This document shows positions 1 through 10,281 of a DNA stretch of 64,000 bases, in pieces. The number at the start of each line of letters is the position of its first letter. The first letter of the stretch is position 1. The DNA comes from Prescottella subtropica (GTDB taxonomy: Bacteria > Actinomycetota > Actinomycetes > Mycobacteriales > Mycobacteriaceae): positions 1 to 64,000 of the forward strand of contig NZ_SKCH01000009.1 of assembly GCF_005434945.1 (NCBI RefSeq), read 5' to 3'. The notes under the pieces are model-generated. The model did not search any database. It worked only from the letters and a program-made list of their open reading frames with translations, and was not told the origin of the DNA. The translations under genes and the position numbers were made by a program.

Positions 1-118
1 CCTCCATCGAACCTGCCCCGCCCGCGGAGACGGACGTGGACGAATCTGTCCCGCTTACGGCATAATCACCGGCACCACAGAGCTACGCGCTCAACGGTTT
101 ACACCACTCCACGGGGCT

Positions 119-316
119 CTATCTGTCGATCACGGGAAGACCGCACCCACAGCATGGTTCACCGGCCACAGCTTGCTCCCGCGTGAGGTACATCCCCTTC
201 TCGCTCCACTCACGACGCCGAGCCTCGTCTCTATGAGCACGAGCTTCTTCTTCGAGGGCATGCTGCACCCGTCGCTTCTCGGCTCGGGCGACCTTCTGCT
301 CGTCAGTGAGCGGCAC
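119..316 (-). CDS. small CxxC hypothetical protein
   Basis: A 65-residue charged protein, rich in Glu, Arg and Lys in its first 45 residues and probably helical. It ends in a CCGCGLPVIDR tail whose cysteines could bind zinc. I chose the GTG at 316 because AAGGAAG lies five bases upstream. It overlaps the end of the HNH gene by 14 bases on the same strand, which suggests co-transcription. I do not recognise a family. Its balanced charged composition does not look like a shadow frame, but there is no motif to prove it is real. Confidence 0.5.
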   Translation of the reverse strand: MPLTDEQKVARAEKRRVQHALEEEARAHRDEARRREWSEKGMYLTREQAVAGEPCCGCGLPVIDR

Positions 317-2072
317 GGCATCTTCCTTGTGCTACGTAGTGAACGTAAACATTGGTGCTGACGACTGGACCGAACCAGTCGTGATTGGCGGGTGCCGGCC
401 CAGAATATGGGCTTTGGACGCCGGACGGGCGCGATCCGGTCGACGCGTCGAACGACCTGACTGCAGTCCTCGCAGTGGACCCTCGACTGAGGAATGAGGA
501 CGACATCGCCGCCCTACCCGGATTATCGGATCTGCCGGAGCAGCCGCTACGGAACTTCGCCGCCACCAACATCTCCGGCGGTTGTCTCCGATTCCCGCGA
601 CCACCGCCTCTGCCCGCACACCTCCCCCCCCCCCGCCGCGCACGGTAGTGCGCCAACGCCGCCTCGAGGAGGTCGCCGAGGTGATGCCGGTGGTTGACCC
701 GAGGCCGTTGCTCGGGGTCGATGTGCGGCGGCGGAATCCACTCCGTCCGGCCCGGATACTCCGATCCCGCCGTCGCGACCCGCGTCCGCCAGCCACCCGG
801 CCCGTCGTGCACGAGTCCGTGACAGCCGTCGCAGGCGAGATCCTCGTTGGTGATGTCGGTGGGACCGCCGTCCCGCCACTCCCGGATGTGGTGCACGGCA
901 GTGAGGGTGGCAGGCGCATCACAGCCCGGCCGGGTACAGCCACGGGACGCGGCGATCAACGCCAACCGCTGATCCGCCGACGCCAAGCGTTTCGCCCACC
1001 CCAGATGCAGCGGCCGGCCGTTGTGGTCGAACAGGGCGAGCACTGGATGCGCCTGCTCCAGCATCCGCAACGCATCCCGGATCGGGACCAGACCACCGGT
1101 CGCGGTGGTCACCACCCCCGACTCCTCCTCCAACTGCCGCAGCGACAGCGTGATGATCGCCGTCACCGGCAGCCCGCGATGGCTGCCCAGTACACCCGAC
1201 GAAAGAATCTGCCGCAACGCCACCTTCAACCCGTCATGGTTGCGTTGCTGCACTGACCGGGTATCGCGGGCCGCGGCCTGCGCCAGCGCATCCCGGTCCA
1301 GGGCCGGGGATTCAACGTCACCGCAAGGTGATCCGGGGTCGTCCGGATTGTTCATGCCCGGCCTCGCCAGCTTCGCGAGCACCGGTTCGAGCAGGGCCCG
1401 TAGCTCCGGGTCCAGCAAGCCCGAGATCGGCGACAACAGATCGGTGCCCTGTTTACCGATCCGGACGCCTCGGCGCCGCTTGCGTTCCCGCTCGTCCGGC
1501 ACCTCTCCGTCCGGATTCAGGTGCGCCAGCAGCCGCACCCCGACCTTCGTGACATCCTCCGGGGTGGTCGCCCGCGCCGCGTCGGCCAGGATCTGCTCCG
1601 CGACGGCGGTCGCGTCCGGGTCGACGGTCGCCGGAATCTTCCGCATCACGGCTGCGATCGCCGCCACATGGTCGGCGCCGATCTCCCCGTCCCGCGATGC
1701 CGCCGCGGTCGCCGGCAATCCGGGTTCCGTCTCCTCCCCGGACAGTGTGTGCCACGTCCCGACCGTGTTCGCGATCTTGACTCGCCGCGCCGCGTCACCC
1801 GCGGAGATTCGCAGCGTGGAGATCAGGAAATCGTTGATCGACCGGCAGGCGAGATTCCCGGGCAGCGACCGTTCCACCGACTCGACAACCAACCGGTTTC
1901 CGACCGCCGACGCCTTCCGTAGCACCGTCTCCAACCGCTGCAGCGCCTCGACGACGCCCGCGTCGGACAGTCCAGTCAGCGAGTCCGCCGACAAGCCTTC
2001 GACAGCAGCATCGAGGGCAACCAGGTGATCCGTCACCTGGTCACATCCCGCACCACCCGAAGTCGAAAGCAT
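303..2072 (-). CDS. DUF222 / HNH endonuclease (13E12 repeat family)
   Basis: A 589-residue protein. Residues 1-330 form the DUF222 region typical of the actinobacterial 13E12 family. An HNH nuclease module follows near residues 374-420, with CTRPGCD, HHIREWRDGG, the N of ITNEDL, and CDGCH, so the metal-binding cysteines and HNH residues are present. Family members are multicopy and their biological role is poorly defined. The recognisable protein ends near residue 479, where an 11-G run on the coding strand starts an anomalous 110-residue low-complexity tail. The ATG at 2072 has a TAGTAT hexamer six bases upstream, so the mRNA is probably leaderless. Confidence 0.85.
   Translation of the reverse strand: MLSTSGGAGCDQVTDHLVALDAAVEGLSADSLTGLSDAGVVEALQRLETVLRKASAVGNRLVVESVERSLPGNLACRSINDFLISTLRISAGDAARRVKIANTVGTWHTLSGEETEPGLPATAAASRDGEIGADHVAAIAAVMRKIPATVDPDATAVAEQILADAARATTPEDVTKVGVRLLAHLNPDGEVPDERERKRRRGVRIGKQGTDLLSPISGLLDPELRALLEPVLAKLARPGMNNPDDPGSPCGDVESPALDRDALAQAAARDTRSVQQRNHDGLKVALRQILSSGVLGSHRGLPVTAIITLSLRQLEEESGVVTTATGGLVPIRDALRMLEQAHPVLALFDHNGRPLHLGWAKRLASADQRLALIAASRGCTRPGCDAPATLTAVHHIREWRDGGPTDITNEDLACDGCHGLVHDGPGGWRTRVATAGSEYPGRTEWIPPPHIDPEQRPRVNHRHHLGDLLEAALAHYRARRGGGRCAGRGGGRGNRRQPPEMLVAAKFRSGCSGRSDNPGRAAMSSSFLSRGSTARTAVRSFDASTGSRPSGVQSPYSGPAPANHDWFGPVVSTNVYVHYVAQGRCRAAH
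624..634. repeat. C11 homopolymer inside the HNH gene
   Basis: Eleven consecutive C on the + strand (G on the coding strand) lie exactly where the conserved HNH protein ends. Losing or gaining one base switches the tail to one ending near 332 or near 547 instead of 303. It could be a slippage-prone switch or an assembly error. Confidence 0.9.
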
Positions 2073-2078
2073 GTTCGA

Positions 2079-2084
2079 ATACTA
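2079..2084 (-). promoter_or_regulatory. -10 element, leaderless HNH mRNA
   Basis: TAGTAT on the minus strand, six bases before the ATG at 2072, which is the spacing expected when transcription starts at the start codon. Confidence 0.5.
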
Positions 2085-2186
2085 CTGCGAGGGTCCGACA
2101 GAAATCAGCGATTCCGCATCTCCCCGCCCCACCCGCTCATCCGGCGTACTCTCCCGACAACGACCTTCGTCGGCGGGAGGCATGCG

Positions 2187-3623
2187 ATGTCCGGTCTCGG
2201 CACTACCGGCCGGTCTCCGGCCGCGTCGTCGGCGGTCGGTGCGGCCGTGTTGTTTTCGGCGGCGGCCGCGTTGGGCGGTTTCCTGTTCGGCTACGACACC
2301 GCGGTGATCAACGGGGCGGTGGGGGCGATCCGGGACCGCTACGACATCGGTGCGGGGGCGACGGGCCTGTCGGTGTCGTTGACGCTGCTCGGTGCCGCGC
2401 TCGGCGCGTGGGTGGCGGGCAGCATCGCCGACCGGCTCGGCCGGATCAAGGTGATGCGGATCGCGGCGGTCCTGTTCGTGATCGGCGCGCTCGGGTCGGC
2501 GTTCCCGTTCGGGATCGTCGACCTGACCCTGTGGCGGGTCGTCGGCGGTGTCGCCGTCGGTGTCGCCTCCGTCATCGCCCCCGCCTACATCGCGGAGATC
2601 GCACCGGCCGCGATCCGCGGCCGCCTCGGTTCGATGTACCAACTGGCGATCGTCCTCGGCATCGCGATCTCCCAACTGGTCAACTATGCGATCTCGGCGG
2701 CGGCCGGCGGCGGCCGCGGCATCCTGGCCGGCGTCGAGGCCTGGCAGTGGATGCTCGCGATCGAGGCGATCCCCGCCCTCGTCTACTTCGTGGCCACGTT
2801 CACCATCCCCGAATCACCTCGCCATCTGGTGCGCTGCGGCCGCGAGGACGACGCCCGCACCGTCCTCGGCCGGGTCGAGGGCGGCGACCCGGAGACGGTG
2901 TCCCGCCGCATCACCGAGATCCGCGCCTCCCTCGGCGCCGAACGCACCCGCATCGGCGTCCGCGCCCTGTTCACGAAATCCACCGGCGTGGCCGCCCTGG
3001 TGTGGGTGGGCATCGCGCTGGCCGCGTTCCAACAGTTCGTCGGCATCAACGTGATCTTCTACTATTCGTCCACCCTGTGGCAGGCCGTCGGCTTCGGCGA
3101 GGACCGGTCACTGCTCATCAGTGTCGTCAGCGCACTCGTCAACATCGTCGGCACGTTCGTGGCGATCGCCGTCATCGACCGCATCGGCCGCAAACCACTG
3201 CTGCTGATCGGCTCCGTCGGCATGGCCGTCTCCCTCGCCACCGCCGCCGTCTGTTTCCACTCGGCAACGATCACCACCAACGACATCGGTGAATCCGTCG
3301 CCACCCTGACCGGCGCCGCCGGCACCGTCGCCCTGATCGCCGCCAACGCGTTCGTGTTCTTCTTCGCCCTGTCGTGGGGTCCGGTGGTGTGGGTGCTGAT
3401 CAGCGAAATGTTCCCCAACCGGGTGCGGGCCGCGGCCGTCGGCGTCGCCACCGCATCGAACTGGGTCGCGAACTTCCTCGTCTCCGCCACGTTCCCGTCA
3501 CTGGCCGACTGGAACCTGTCCCTCACCTACGCCGCCTACGCGGTGATGGCAGTACTGTCGATCGTCATCGTGTCGAAGTTCGTCACCGAAACCCGCGGCC
3601 GCACCCTCGAACAGGCCGGGTGA
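2187..3623 (+). CDS. MFS sugar porter
   Basis: A 478-residue, 12-TM transporter of the sugar porter family, predicted to import a monosaccharide or polyol by proton symport. Family signatures are GGFLFGYDTAVINGA in TM1, ADRLGRIK in the first cytoplasmic loop, PESPRHL before the central loop, QQFVGINVIFYYS in TM7 and DRIGRKPLLL. The ATG at 2187 is chosen because GGAGG ends six bases upstream. The substrate cannot be read from sequence. It stands alone, with no sugar catabolic gene beside it. Confidence 0.9.
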   Translation: MSGLGTTGRSPAASSAVGAAVLFSAAAALGGFLFGYDTAVINGAVGAIRDRYDIGAGATGLSVSLTLLGAALGAWVAGSIADRLGRIKVMRIAAVLFVIGALGSAFPFGIVDLTLWRVVGGVAVGVASVIAPAYIAEIAPAAIRGRLGSMYQLAIVLGIAISQLVNYAISAAAGGGRGILAGVEAWQWMLAIEAIPALVYFVATFTIPESPRHLVRCGREDDARTVLGRVEGGDPETVSRRITEIRASLGAERTRIGVRALFTKSTGVAALVWVGIALAAFQQFVGINVIFYYSSTLWQAVGFGEDRSLLISVVSALVNIVGTFVAIAVIDRIGRKPLLLIGSVGMAVSLATAAVCFHSATITTNDIGESVATLTGAAGTVALIAANAFVFFFALSWGPVVWVLISEMFPNRVRAAAVGVATASNWVANFLVSATFPSLADWNLSLTYAAYAVMAVLSIVIVSKFVTETRGRTLEQAG

Positions 3624-3624
3624 A

Positions 3625-4434
3625 CTACCGCCAGTGCGCGGGCCGCGACAGTGTCGCCGGCAACACGGTCCGGGCATCGCCGCGGGCCGCGTTCACCTGG
3701 AACTGGGTGAGGAACAACGCCTCCGACAGGTCCGCACCCGACAGGTCCGCCCCACGCAGATCGGCGCCGATCACGTCGGCGCACCGCAGATCCGTCCTCC
3801 GCAGGTCCGCGCCGATCAGCCACGCCCCACGCAGGTTCGCGCCGCGCAGATCCTTGCCGGCCAGCTTCGCCCCCATCAGGTCGGCGCCCCGATGACTGCG
3901 CGGCCGGCCCGGCGCCGACGCCCGCACCCGCTCGCTCACCGCGAGCAGCAGCGTGTTCACCCGCTCCCGATGGGCGGGCACGTCCAGGGCCACCAGCGTC
4001 GCAGCATCGGCACCGGCCAGCGCCGCCGTCTCCTCCTGCAGCCGGGACAGCTCGGGCACCAGGTCACCGGCGACTGGACGGCGCAGGGATTCGTCGAGAT
4101 ACCACAACAATTCGTGCAGCTGCCGCATCACCGGGAACACGTCGAACATGGGCCGGGCCACGTCGGGTCCGGTGCGCCAGTCGCGTCCGGCGAACGTCAC
4201 CTGCGACACCTGCTGTCCGGCCCCGAAGCAGTCGTAGACGGTGCAACCGGTGAACCCGCGACCGCGCAGGTCCGTGTGGATCCCGCAGCGGAAATCGCCG
4301 CGCAGGTTCCGGCACGGCGTCCCGCCGGCCTTGTCGACCGCGAAATCACTCGACTTCGCGAACGGCAGTGCCACACAGCACAACCCGAAACAGTTCGAGC
4401 AGTCCGAGACCAGCTCGATCGACTCCCCCACCAT
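3625..4434 (-). CDS. pentapeptide-repeat protein with N-terminal Cys cluster
   Basis: A 269-residue cytosolic protein. Residues 10-22 read CSNCFGLCCVALP, the CxxCxxxCC pattern of YkgJ-type metal-binding proteins, and more cysteines follow (PCRNL, FRCGIH, GCTVYDC). The C-terminal part is a run of A(D/N)LxG pentapeptides (GADLRGADLSGADLSEA), a right-handed quadrilateral beta-helix fold. The ATG at 4434 lies two bases after the dxs stop, so translation is probably coupled to dxs. The function is unknown; pentapeptide proteins include gyrase protectors, but the Cys cluster points elsewhere. It converges on the sugar porter with a one-base gap. Confidence 0.85.
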   Translation of the reverse strand: MVGESIELVSDCSNCFGLCCVALPFAKSSDFAVDKAGGTPCRNLRGDFRCGIHTDLRGRGFTGCTVYDCFGAGQQVSQVTFAGRDWRTGPDVARPMFDVFPVMRQLHELLWYLDESLRRPVAGDLVPELSRLQEETAALAGADAATLVALDVPAHRERVNTLLLAVSERVRASAPGRPRSHRGADLMGAKLAGKDLRGANLRGAWLIGADLRRTDLRCADVIGADLRGADLSGADLSEALFLTQFQVNAARGDARTVLPATLSRPAHWR

Positions 4435-4436
4435 GC

Positions 4437-6368
4437 TCAGCCGACGCCCGCATCCTTGGAGACACCGTCCGCGGGCACCGTGCGGTCCAGTCCGACGACC
4501 CACCCGGTCACCTGCCGGGTGATGTCCTGCGCCGTGAGCCCCAGCTCGCGGAGCACCTGGTCCCGCGACGCGTGCGCCAGGAACTGTTGCGGCACACCGA
4601 GATCCCGGCACGGGGTGTCGACACCGGCTGCGCGCAGCGCCGCCGACACACTCGACCCGACACCGCCGTGCAGGCCGCTGTCCTCGACGGTGACGATCAT
4701 CCGGAAGCTCGATGCCAGGTCGACGAGCGACCCGGGCACCGGCAGCACCCACCGCGGATCCACGACGGCCGCGGTGATGCCGTGCTGGCCGAGCCGCTGG
4801 GCCGTCTCCAGCGCCACCGACGCGAACGAGCCGACCGCGACGAACAGCACGTCACCGGCATCGCCGTCGGGCATCGCCAGCATGTCGACACCATCGTCGA
4901 GCCGCCGCACCGCCGGAATATCGTCGCCGACAGCACCCTTCGGGAACCGGACGACGGTGGGGCCGTCCTCGACGGCGAGGGCCTCGCCGAGTTCCTCACG
5001 CAGGGTCGCCGCGTCCCGCGGGGCCGCCACCCGGATGCCAGGGACGATGCCCAGCAGCGACAGATCCCACATGCCGTTGTGGCTGGCACCGTCGGATCCG
5101 GTGATGCCGGACCGGTCCAGCACCATCGTCACCGGCTGCTTCAGCAGTGCGACGTCCATGAGCAGTTGGTCGAACGCCCGGTTGAGGAACGTCGAATAGA
5201 CCGCGACCACCGGGTGCATGCCGCCGAGCGCCAGACCGGCCGCCGAGGTGACCGCGTGCTGCTCGGCGATACCGACGTCGAACATCCGTTCCGGGAAACG
5301 CTCCCCGAACGCGGCCAGACCGGTGGGGCCGGCCATCGCGGCGGTGATCGCGACGATGTCGTCGCGCTGCTCGGCGCGGGCGATCAGCTCCGCCGAGAAC
5401 ACCGACGTCCAGTCCGGCGCGGACGTGGTGGTGCGGGACTTGCCGGTGAGCGGGTCGATCACGCCGGTCGCGTGCATCTGGTCGGCGACGTGGTTCTCGG
5501 CGGGCGCGTAACCCATGCCCTTGCGGGTCACCGCGTGCACGATCACCGGGCCGCCGAACGCCTTGGCGCGGCGCAGCGCCGACTCCATCGCGACCTCGTC
5601 GTGCCCGTCGACCGGGCCGAGATATTTCAGGCCCAGGTCGGTGAACAGCACCTGCGGGCTGACGGTGTCCTTGAGGCCCGCCTTCATCCCGTGCAGCAGC
5701 TGGTAGGCGGCCCGGCCCACCCACGGCATCTTCTTGACCATGCGCCGGCCGCTGTCGAGCATCCGCTCGTAGCCGGGCTGCAGCCGCAGCGACGCCAGAT
5801 GGTCGGCGAACCCGCCGATCGTCGGCGCGTAGGAGCGGCCGTTGTCGTTGACGACGACGACGACCGAACGGTCCTTCCCGGCCGCGATGTTGTTGAGGGC
5901 CTCCCAGCACATGCCGCCGGTCAGGGCCCCGTCCCCGACGACGGCCACGACGTGCCGGCCACGCTGCCCGGACAACTCGAACGCCTTCGCCAGCCCGTCC
6001 GCGTACGACAGGGCCGCCGACGCGTGCGACGACTCCACCCAGTCGTGTTCGCTCTCGGCGCGATCCGGGTAGCCGGACAGGCCGCCCTGCTTGCGCAGCG
6101 AATCGAACCGGTCCTTGCGGCCGGTGACGATCTTGTGCACGTACGCCTGGTGACCGGTGTCGAAGACGATCGGATCGGTCGGCGAATCGAACACCCGGTG
6201 CAGGGCAAGGGTCAGTTCGACGACACCCAGGTTGGGGCCGAGATGGCCGCCGGTCGCGGACACCTTCTGCACGAGGAACTCGCGGATCTCCGCGGCGAGC
6301 TCCTTCATCTCCACGGCATCGAGCCGACGCAGGTCGTCAGGCGTCTGAATGCGGGCAAGGACACCCAA
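4437..6368 (-). CDS. dxs: 1-deoxy-D-xylulose-5-phosphate synthase
   Basis: Thiamine-diphosphate enzyme that condenses pyruvate and glyceraldehyde 3-phosphate, the first step of the MEP isoprenoid pathway. Visible motifs are [20 protein letters not shown], the ThDP/Mg site [16 protein letters not shown], and [12 protein letters not shown] in the pyrimidine domain. I chose the TTG at 6368 (giving [13 protein letters not shown], matching family N-termini), because GGAGGGAG lies eight bases before it. A start at 6407 would add 13 residues without a ribosome site. About 643 residues, normal length. The pentapeptide-repeat gene follows two bases later. Confidence 0.95.
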   Translation of the reverse strand: MGVLARIQTPDDLRRLDAVEMKELAAEIREFLVQKVSATGGHLGPNLGVVELTLALHRVFDSPTDPIVFDTGHQAYVHKIVTGRKDRFDSLRKQGGLSGYPDRAESEHDWVESSHASAALSYADGLAKAFELSGQRGRHVVAVVGDGALTGGMCWEALNNIAAGKDRSVVVVVNDNGRSYAPTIGGFADHLASLRLQPGYERMLDSGRRMVKKMPWVGRAAYQLLHGMKAGLKDTVSPQVLFTDLGLKYLGPVDGHDEVAMESALRRAKAFGGPVIVHAVTRKGMGYAPAENHVADQMHATGVIDPLTGKSRTTTSAPDWTSVFSAELIARAEQRDDIVAITAAMAGPTGLAAFGERFPERMFDVGIAEQHAVTSAAGLALGGMHPVVAVYSTFLNRAFDQLLMDVALLKQPVTMVLDRSGITGSDGASHNGMWDLSLLGIVPGIRVAAPRDAATLREELGEALAVEDGPTVVRFPKGAVGDDIPAVRRLDDGVDMLAMPDGDAGDVLFVAVGSFASVALETAQRLGQHGITAAVVDPRWVLPVPGSLVDLASSFRMIVTVEDSGLHGGVGSSVSAALRAAGVDTPCRDLGVPQQFLAHASRDQVLRELGLTAQDITRQVTGWVVGLDRTVPADGVSKDAGVG

Positions 6369-6465
6369 CGAGATCGCTCCCTCCACCAGGTTCACAGGCT
6401 GTCGCACGACAGCCCTCCAAGTCTACGGACGCGACAGAACACGCACCCGGACTGTCCGCTCATCC

Positions 6466-6471
6466 TACTGT
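6466..6471 (+). promoter_or_regulatory. -10 element, leaderless glsA mRNA
   Basis: TACTGT six bases before the ATG at 6478, with no ribosome site visible. Confidence 0.5.
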
Positions 6472-6477
6472 TGCCCC

Positions 6478-8301
6478 ATGAGCAACGTCGTCGACGACTT
6501 CATCACGCGGGTGTTCGACGCGGTCCGCACCGACACCGGCGGCGAGCTCGCCGACTACATCCCGGAGTTGGCCGCGGTGGCCCCGGACCGGTTCGGGATC
6601 GTCGTGGCCACCGCCGACGGGCACGTGTACGAGGTCGGGGACACCGAGACCGCGTTCACCATCCAGTCGATCTCCAAGCCGTTCACGTACGCGCTGGCCC
6701 TCGCCGACCGGGGGGTGGACGCCGTCGGCGAGAAGGTCGACGTGGAACCGTCCGGGGAGCCGTTCAACGAGATCAGCCTCGACCCGGGCACCGAACGCCC
6801 CCGCAACCCGATGATCAACGCGGGCGCGATCACGTCGGCGTCGCTCGTCGCCGGTACGACGCCGACACAGCGGTTCGAACGCATCCGGTCGCTGTATTCG
6901 CGGTGCGCGGGCCGGCCGCTGTCCCTCGACCAGAACGTGTACGCGTCCGAGGCCCGCACCGGCTACCGCAACCGGGCGATCGGCTACATGCTGCGCTCGT
7001 TCGGGATCGTCACCGGCAACCCGGACGACGCCGTCGACCTGTACTTCCGGCAGTGTTCGATCGAGGTCACGTGCCGCGATCTGGGCCTGATGGCGGCCAC
7101 CCTCGCCAACAACGGCGTCCACCCGCACACCCGGGAACGGGTCCTCTCCCCCGCGATCGTCGAACGCGTCCTGAGCGTGATGACGACGTGCGGCATGTAC
7201 GACGACGCCGGCGAATGGGTCACCGACGTCGGCCTGCCTGCCAAGAGCGGGGTCGGCGGCGGTGTGCTCGCGGTACTGCCCGGCCAGTTGGGGATCGCGG
7301 TCTTCTCGCCGCGCCTGGACCCGCACGGCAACAGTGTCCGCGGGGTGCGGGCGTGCCGGGAACTGTCCCAGGACCTGGGCCTGCACTTCCTGCGGGTCAC
7401 CCGCGCGTCCCGGTCGTCGATCCGGGCCCGGCACACCGTCGCGTCGGTACGCTCCCGGATCCGCCGCACCGACACCGAGGAGGCCGCACTCGACGAGTTC
7501 GGGGACCGGGGCCGCCTGTACGAACTGCACGGCGACCTGCTGTTCACCGGCGCCGAGACGGCCGTGCGGGCGATCGACGCCGACCGCACCGACGCCGAGG
7601 CCGTCGTCGTCGACGTCAGCCGCGTCGACGACGTGAGTGCGGTGGCGCGCACCATGATCGAGGCGCTGCGCGCCGACCTCGCCGAATCCGGGTGCCCCAC
7701 CGCCCTGGTCGACCCGGCCGGGGTGTTCGGGCACACCACGTCGAGCCTGAATCCGCACGCCCCGCACGGCCGGGTGTTCGTCGACCTGGACGCCGCCACC
7801 GAATGGTGCGAGGACATCGTCCTGGACCGGCACTGCCCCACCGGCCGGCAGCCGGCGTCGATCGACCTCGAGGCCCACCCGCTGCTCACGGACCTGTCGC
7901 CCGACCAGTTCGAACGGTTCACCGGCGAACTCGAACGCCGCACCGTCGCCCGCGGCGAGACGGTCGTGCGCCGCGGCGACCGTGACACCGGGATCTTCCT
8001 GGTGCTGTCCGGCCGGGTCAGCACGATCGTGACCTCCGCGGACGGGGCCGCGCACCGGATCACGACCCTGTCGGCGGGCACCACGTTCGGGGAGATGCCG
8101 GCCCTGCTCGACTCGGCGTTCCTCAACGACGTGCGCGCCGACTCCACCGTCACCCTCGCGGTGCTGCCGCCGGACGGGTTCGCCCGGCTGACGACGACAG
8201 CACCGGAGATCAAGGCGGCCCTGCTCGAGCGGCTCGCAACCGCCGCCTACAGCCAACTCGACACGATGCTGCGCACGTTCGAGCAGCGCGGACGAATCTG
8301 A
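6478..8301 (+). CDS. glsA: glutaminase fused to STAS and cNMP-binding domains
   Basis: A 607-residue protein. Residues 1-310 form a serine-dependent glutaminase that hydrolyses glutamine to glutamate and ammonia. Nucleophile Ser64 and Lys67 lie in QSISKPF, and [10 protein letters not shown] follows. A STAS domain spans roughly 350-450 ([25 protein letters not shown]). A cyclic-nucleotide-binding domain spans roughly 465-590 ([37 protein letters not shown]). Stand-alone glutaminases are about 310 residues, so the extra domains suggest activity gated by a nucleotide or partner protein. Ligand specificity is unknown. The start at 6478 fits a leaderless TACTGT. Confidence 0.92.
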   Translation: MSNVVDDFITRVFDAVRTDTGGELADYIPELAAVAPDRFGIVVATADGHVYEVGDTETAFTIQSISKPFTYALALADRGVDAVGEKVDVEPSGEPFNEISLDPGTERPRNPMINAGAITSASLVAGTTPTQRFERIRSLYSRCAGRPLSLDQNVYASEARTGYRNRAIGYMLRSFGIVTGNPDDAVDLYFRQCSIEVTCRDLGLMAATLANNGVHPHTRERVLSPAIVERVLSVMTTCGMYDDAGEWVTDVGLPAKSGVGGGVLAVLPGQLGIAVFSPRLDPHGNSVRGVRACRELSQDLGLHFLRVTRASRSSIRARHTVASVRSRIRRTDTEEAALDEFGDRGRLYELHGDLLFTGAETAVRAIDADRTDAEAVVVDVSRVDDVSAVARTMIEALRADLAESGCPTALVDPAGVFGHTTSSLNPHAPHGRVFVDLDAATEWCEDIVLDRHCPTGRQPASIDLEAHPLLTDLSPDQFERFTGELERRTVARGETVVRRGDRDTGIFLVLSGRVSTIVTSADGAAHRITTLSAGTTFGEMPALLDSAFLNDVRADSTVTLAVLPPDGFARLTTTAPEIKAALLERLATAAYSQLDTMLRTFEQRGRI

Positions 8302-8402
8302 TCCGTCTCGGCAAAAACGTTTGCGCGACCCCGCCACGTCCGACAGGCTGGAAACCGAAGACCGAGCCTGAGATCCCACTCACACCTGACGACGGGAACC
8401 GG

Positions 8403-9383
8403 ATGACATCCGACAGAGCACTGGCCATCGACACCACCGGACTGATCAAACGTTTCGGCTCGTTCACCGCGGTCGACGGCGTCGACCTCGCCGTCCCGGC
8501 CGGCGGCGTGTACGGCGTCCTCGGCCCCAACGGGGCGGGCAAGACCACCACGATCCGGATGCTCGCGACCCTGCTGCCGATCGACGGCGGCAGCGCCCGC
8601 GTCCTCGGCCACGACGTGACGAAGGACGCCGAGATCGTGCGGTCGAAGGTGTCACTGACCGGGCAGTTCGCGTCCCTCGACGAGGACCTCACCGGCACCG
8701 AGAACCTGATCCTCCTCGGCCGCCTGTACGGCTACTCGCGGGCCGCGGCCCGCTCCCGCTGCGACCAACTGCTCGACGCGTTCGGGCTCACCGAGGCCGC
8801 CGGCCGGCAGGTCAAGACGTTCTCCGGCGGCATGCGGCGGCGCATCGACATCGCCGCGTCCATCATCGTCACCCCGGAACTGATCTTCCTGGACGAGCCG
8901 ACCACCGGCCTCGACCCGCGCAGCCGCAACCAGGTGTGGGAGATCGTCCGGGCCCTCGTCGCAGGCGGCACCACCGTGCTGCTCACCACGCAGTACCTCG
9001 ACGAGGCCGACCAGTTGGCCGACCGGATCGCCGTCATCGACCGCGGCAAGGTCATCGCCGAGGGCACCAGCGGCCAACTCAAGGCGTCCGTCGGCTCCGG
9101 CGCCCTGCACGTGCGGATCGCCGAACCGGAGCGCCGCACCGACGCCGCCGTCGTCCTCGAACGGGAACTCGGCATCGACGTGACACTCGAATCCGATCCG
9201 GCGGCGATCACCGCCCGCGTCGACGACCCGCAGCGGGTGGCCCGCGCCCTCGCCGCCCTCGACGACGCGAACGTGGCCGTGACCACCTTCGCGCTCGGAC
9301 AGCCCAGCCTCGACGAGGTGTTCCTCGCCCTCACCGGGCACGGCGCCGAGTCGGCCGACACCCTCCAGGAGAAGGCCCGATGA
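8403..9383 (+). CDS. ABC transporter ATP-binding protein (DrrA type)
   Basis: A 326-residue ATPase of the daunorubicin-resistance DrrA group. Walker [10 protein letters not shown] is at 41-49, the signature [12 protein letters not shown] near 140, Walker [17 protein letters not shown] near 160, the switch-His segment is replaced by [14 protein letters not shown], and a C-terminal DrrA-like extension follows. It energises export by the next gene, which it overlaps by four bases (ATGA). The pair is probably a drug or lipid exporter; the substrate is unknown. The upstream gap holds a GCAAA-AACG-TTTGC palindrome (8311-8324). Confidence 0.92.
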   Translation: MTSDRALAIDTTGLIKRFGSFTAVDGVDLAVPAGGVYGVLGPNGAGKTTTIRMLATLLPIDGGSARVLGHDVTKDAEIVRSKVSLTGQFASLDEDLTGTENLILLGRLYGYSRAAARSRCDQLLDAFGLTEAAGRQVKTFSGGMRRRIDIAASIIVTPELIFLDEPTTGLDPRSRNQVWEIVRALVAGGTTVLLTTQYLDEADQLADRIAVIDRGKVIAEGTSGQLKASVGSGALHVRIAEPERRTDAAVVLERELGIDVTLESDPAAITARVDDPQRVARALAALDDANVAVTTFALGQPSLDEVFLALTGHGAESADTLQEKAR

Positions 9384-10210
9384 CCGACACCATCCCCGCG
9401 TCCGCCCAGTCGGTCGGCAGCGTCCTGCAGATGCCCGGTCCGCGGCCGGCCCGCCCGAACGGGCTGTCGACGTCGCTGTCGTTCGGGTGGCGGGCCCTAC
9501 TCAAGATCAAGCACGTCCCGGAACAACTGTTCGACGTGACCATGTTCCCCATCATGTTCACGCTGATGTTCACGTTCCTGTTCGGCGGGGCGCTGGCCGG
9601 ATCCACCGGCGCCTACGTGCAGTTCCTCATCCCCGGCATCCTCGTGCAGACCGTCGTCATGATCACGATGTACACGGGCCTGACCCTGAACAAGGACATC
9701 GAGAAGGGCGTCTTCGACCGGTTCCGGTCGCTGCCGATCTGGCGGCCGTCCCCACTGGTCGGCGCCCTGTTCGGGGACATCGCCCGCTACACGATCGCGT
9801 CGGTGATCGTGCTCGTCCTCGGCCTGATCCTCGGGTTCCGGCCCACCGGCGGCGTCGTCGGTGTGGTCGCCTCCGTGCTGGTGCTGCTGCTGTTCTCGTT
9901 CAGCATGTCGTGGGTGTGGACGATGTTCGCGCTGCTGCTGCGCACCGAGCAGGCCGTGATGGGCGTGTCGATGGTCATCCTGTTCCCGCTCACGTTCGCG
10001 TCGAACATCTTCGTCGACCCGGCCACCATGCCCGGATGGCTGCAGGCGTTCGTCGAGGTCAACCCGATCAGCCATCTGGTGACGACACTGCGGTCGCTGT
10101 GCGAGGGCTCGTTCGAGGTCGGGCAGCTGTCGATCGTCCTGCTGTGGTGCGCCGGATTCATCGTGATCTTCGGCCCGCTCACCATGCGGCTGTACAACCG
10201 CAAGACCTAG
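9380..10210 (+). CDS. ABC-2 type transporter permease (DrrB type)
   Basis: A 276-residue inner-membrane protein with about six TM helices, the partner of the preceding ATPase. A cytoplasmic N-terminus of about 50 residues precedes the first helix ([20 protein letters not shown]). The ABC-2 core includes [19 protein letters not shown], the usual coupling-helix stretch, and the [11 protein letters not shown] segment near the C-terminus. The start ATG overlaps the ATPase stop, indicating translational coupling. Transcription ends at the hairpin 10225-10261. Confidence 0.92.
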   Translation: MTDTIPASAQSVGSVLQMPGPRPARPNGLSTSLSFGWRALLKIKHVPEQLFDVTMFPIMFTLMFTFLFGGALAGSTGAYVQFLIPGILVQTVVMITMYTGLTLNKDIEKGVFDRFRSLPIWRPSPLVGALFGDIARYTIASVIVLVLGLILGFRPTGGVVGVVASVLVLLLFSFSMSWVWTMFALLLRTEQAVMGVSMVILFPLTFASNIFVDPATMPGWLQAFVEVNPISHLVTTLRSLCEGSFEVGQLSIVLLWCAGFIVIFGPLTMRLYNRKT

Positions 10211-10224
10211 CGTCGCGGCACACG

Positions 10225-10261
10225 ACTGTGGCCCGCAACCGAACCGGTTGCGGGCCACAGT
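10225..10261. terminator. bidirectional terminator hairpin
   Basis: Perfect 17-bp stem (ACTGTGGCCCGCAACCG and its complement) with loop AAC, followed by TTCT. It sits between the convergent ABC permease and MFS exporter genes. Confidence 0.8.
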
Positions 10262-10281
10262 TCTACCGTCGATCGAACAGG

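Noticed and set aside
1-118. A tRNA or small RNA at the left edge
   Set aside because: No cloverleaf, TTC loop or terminator could be folded by eye.
4368-7985. A 1205-codon open frame on the plus strand
   Set aside because: It runs antisense to dxs and across glsA in another frame, and its product is Arg/His/Pro-rich without any domain. High GC content keeps such frames open.
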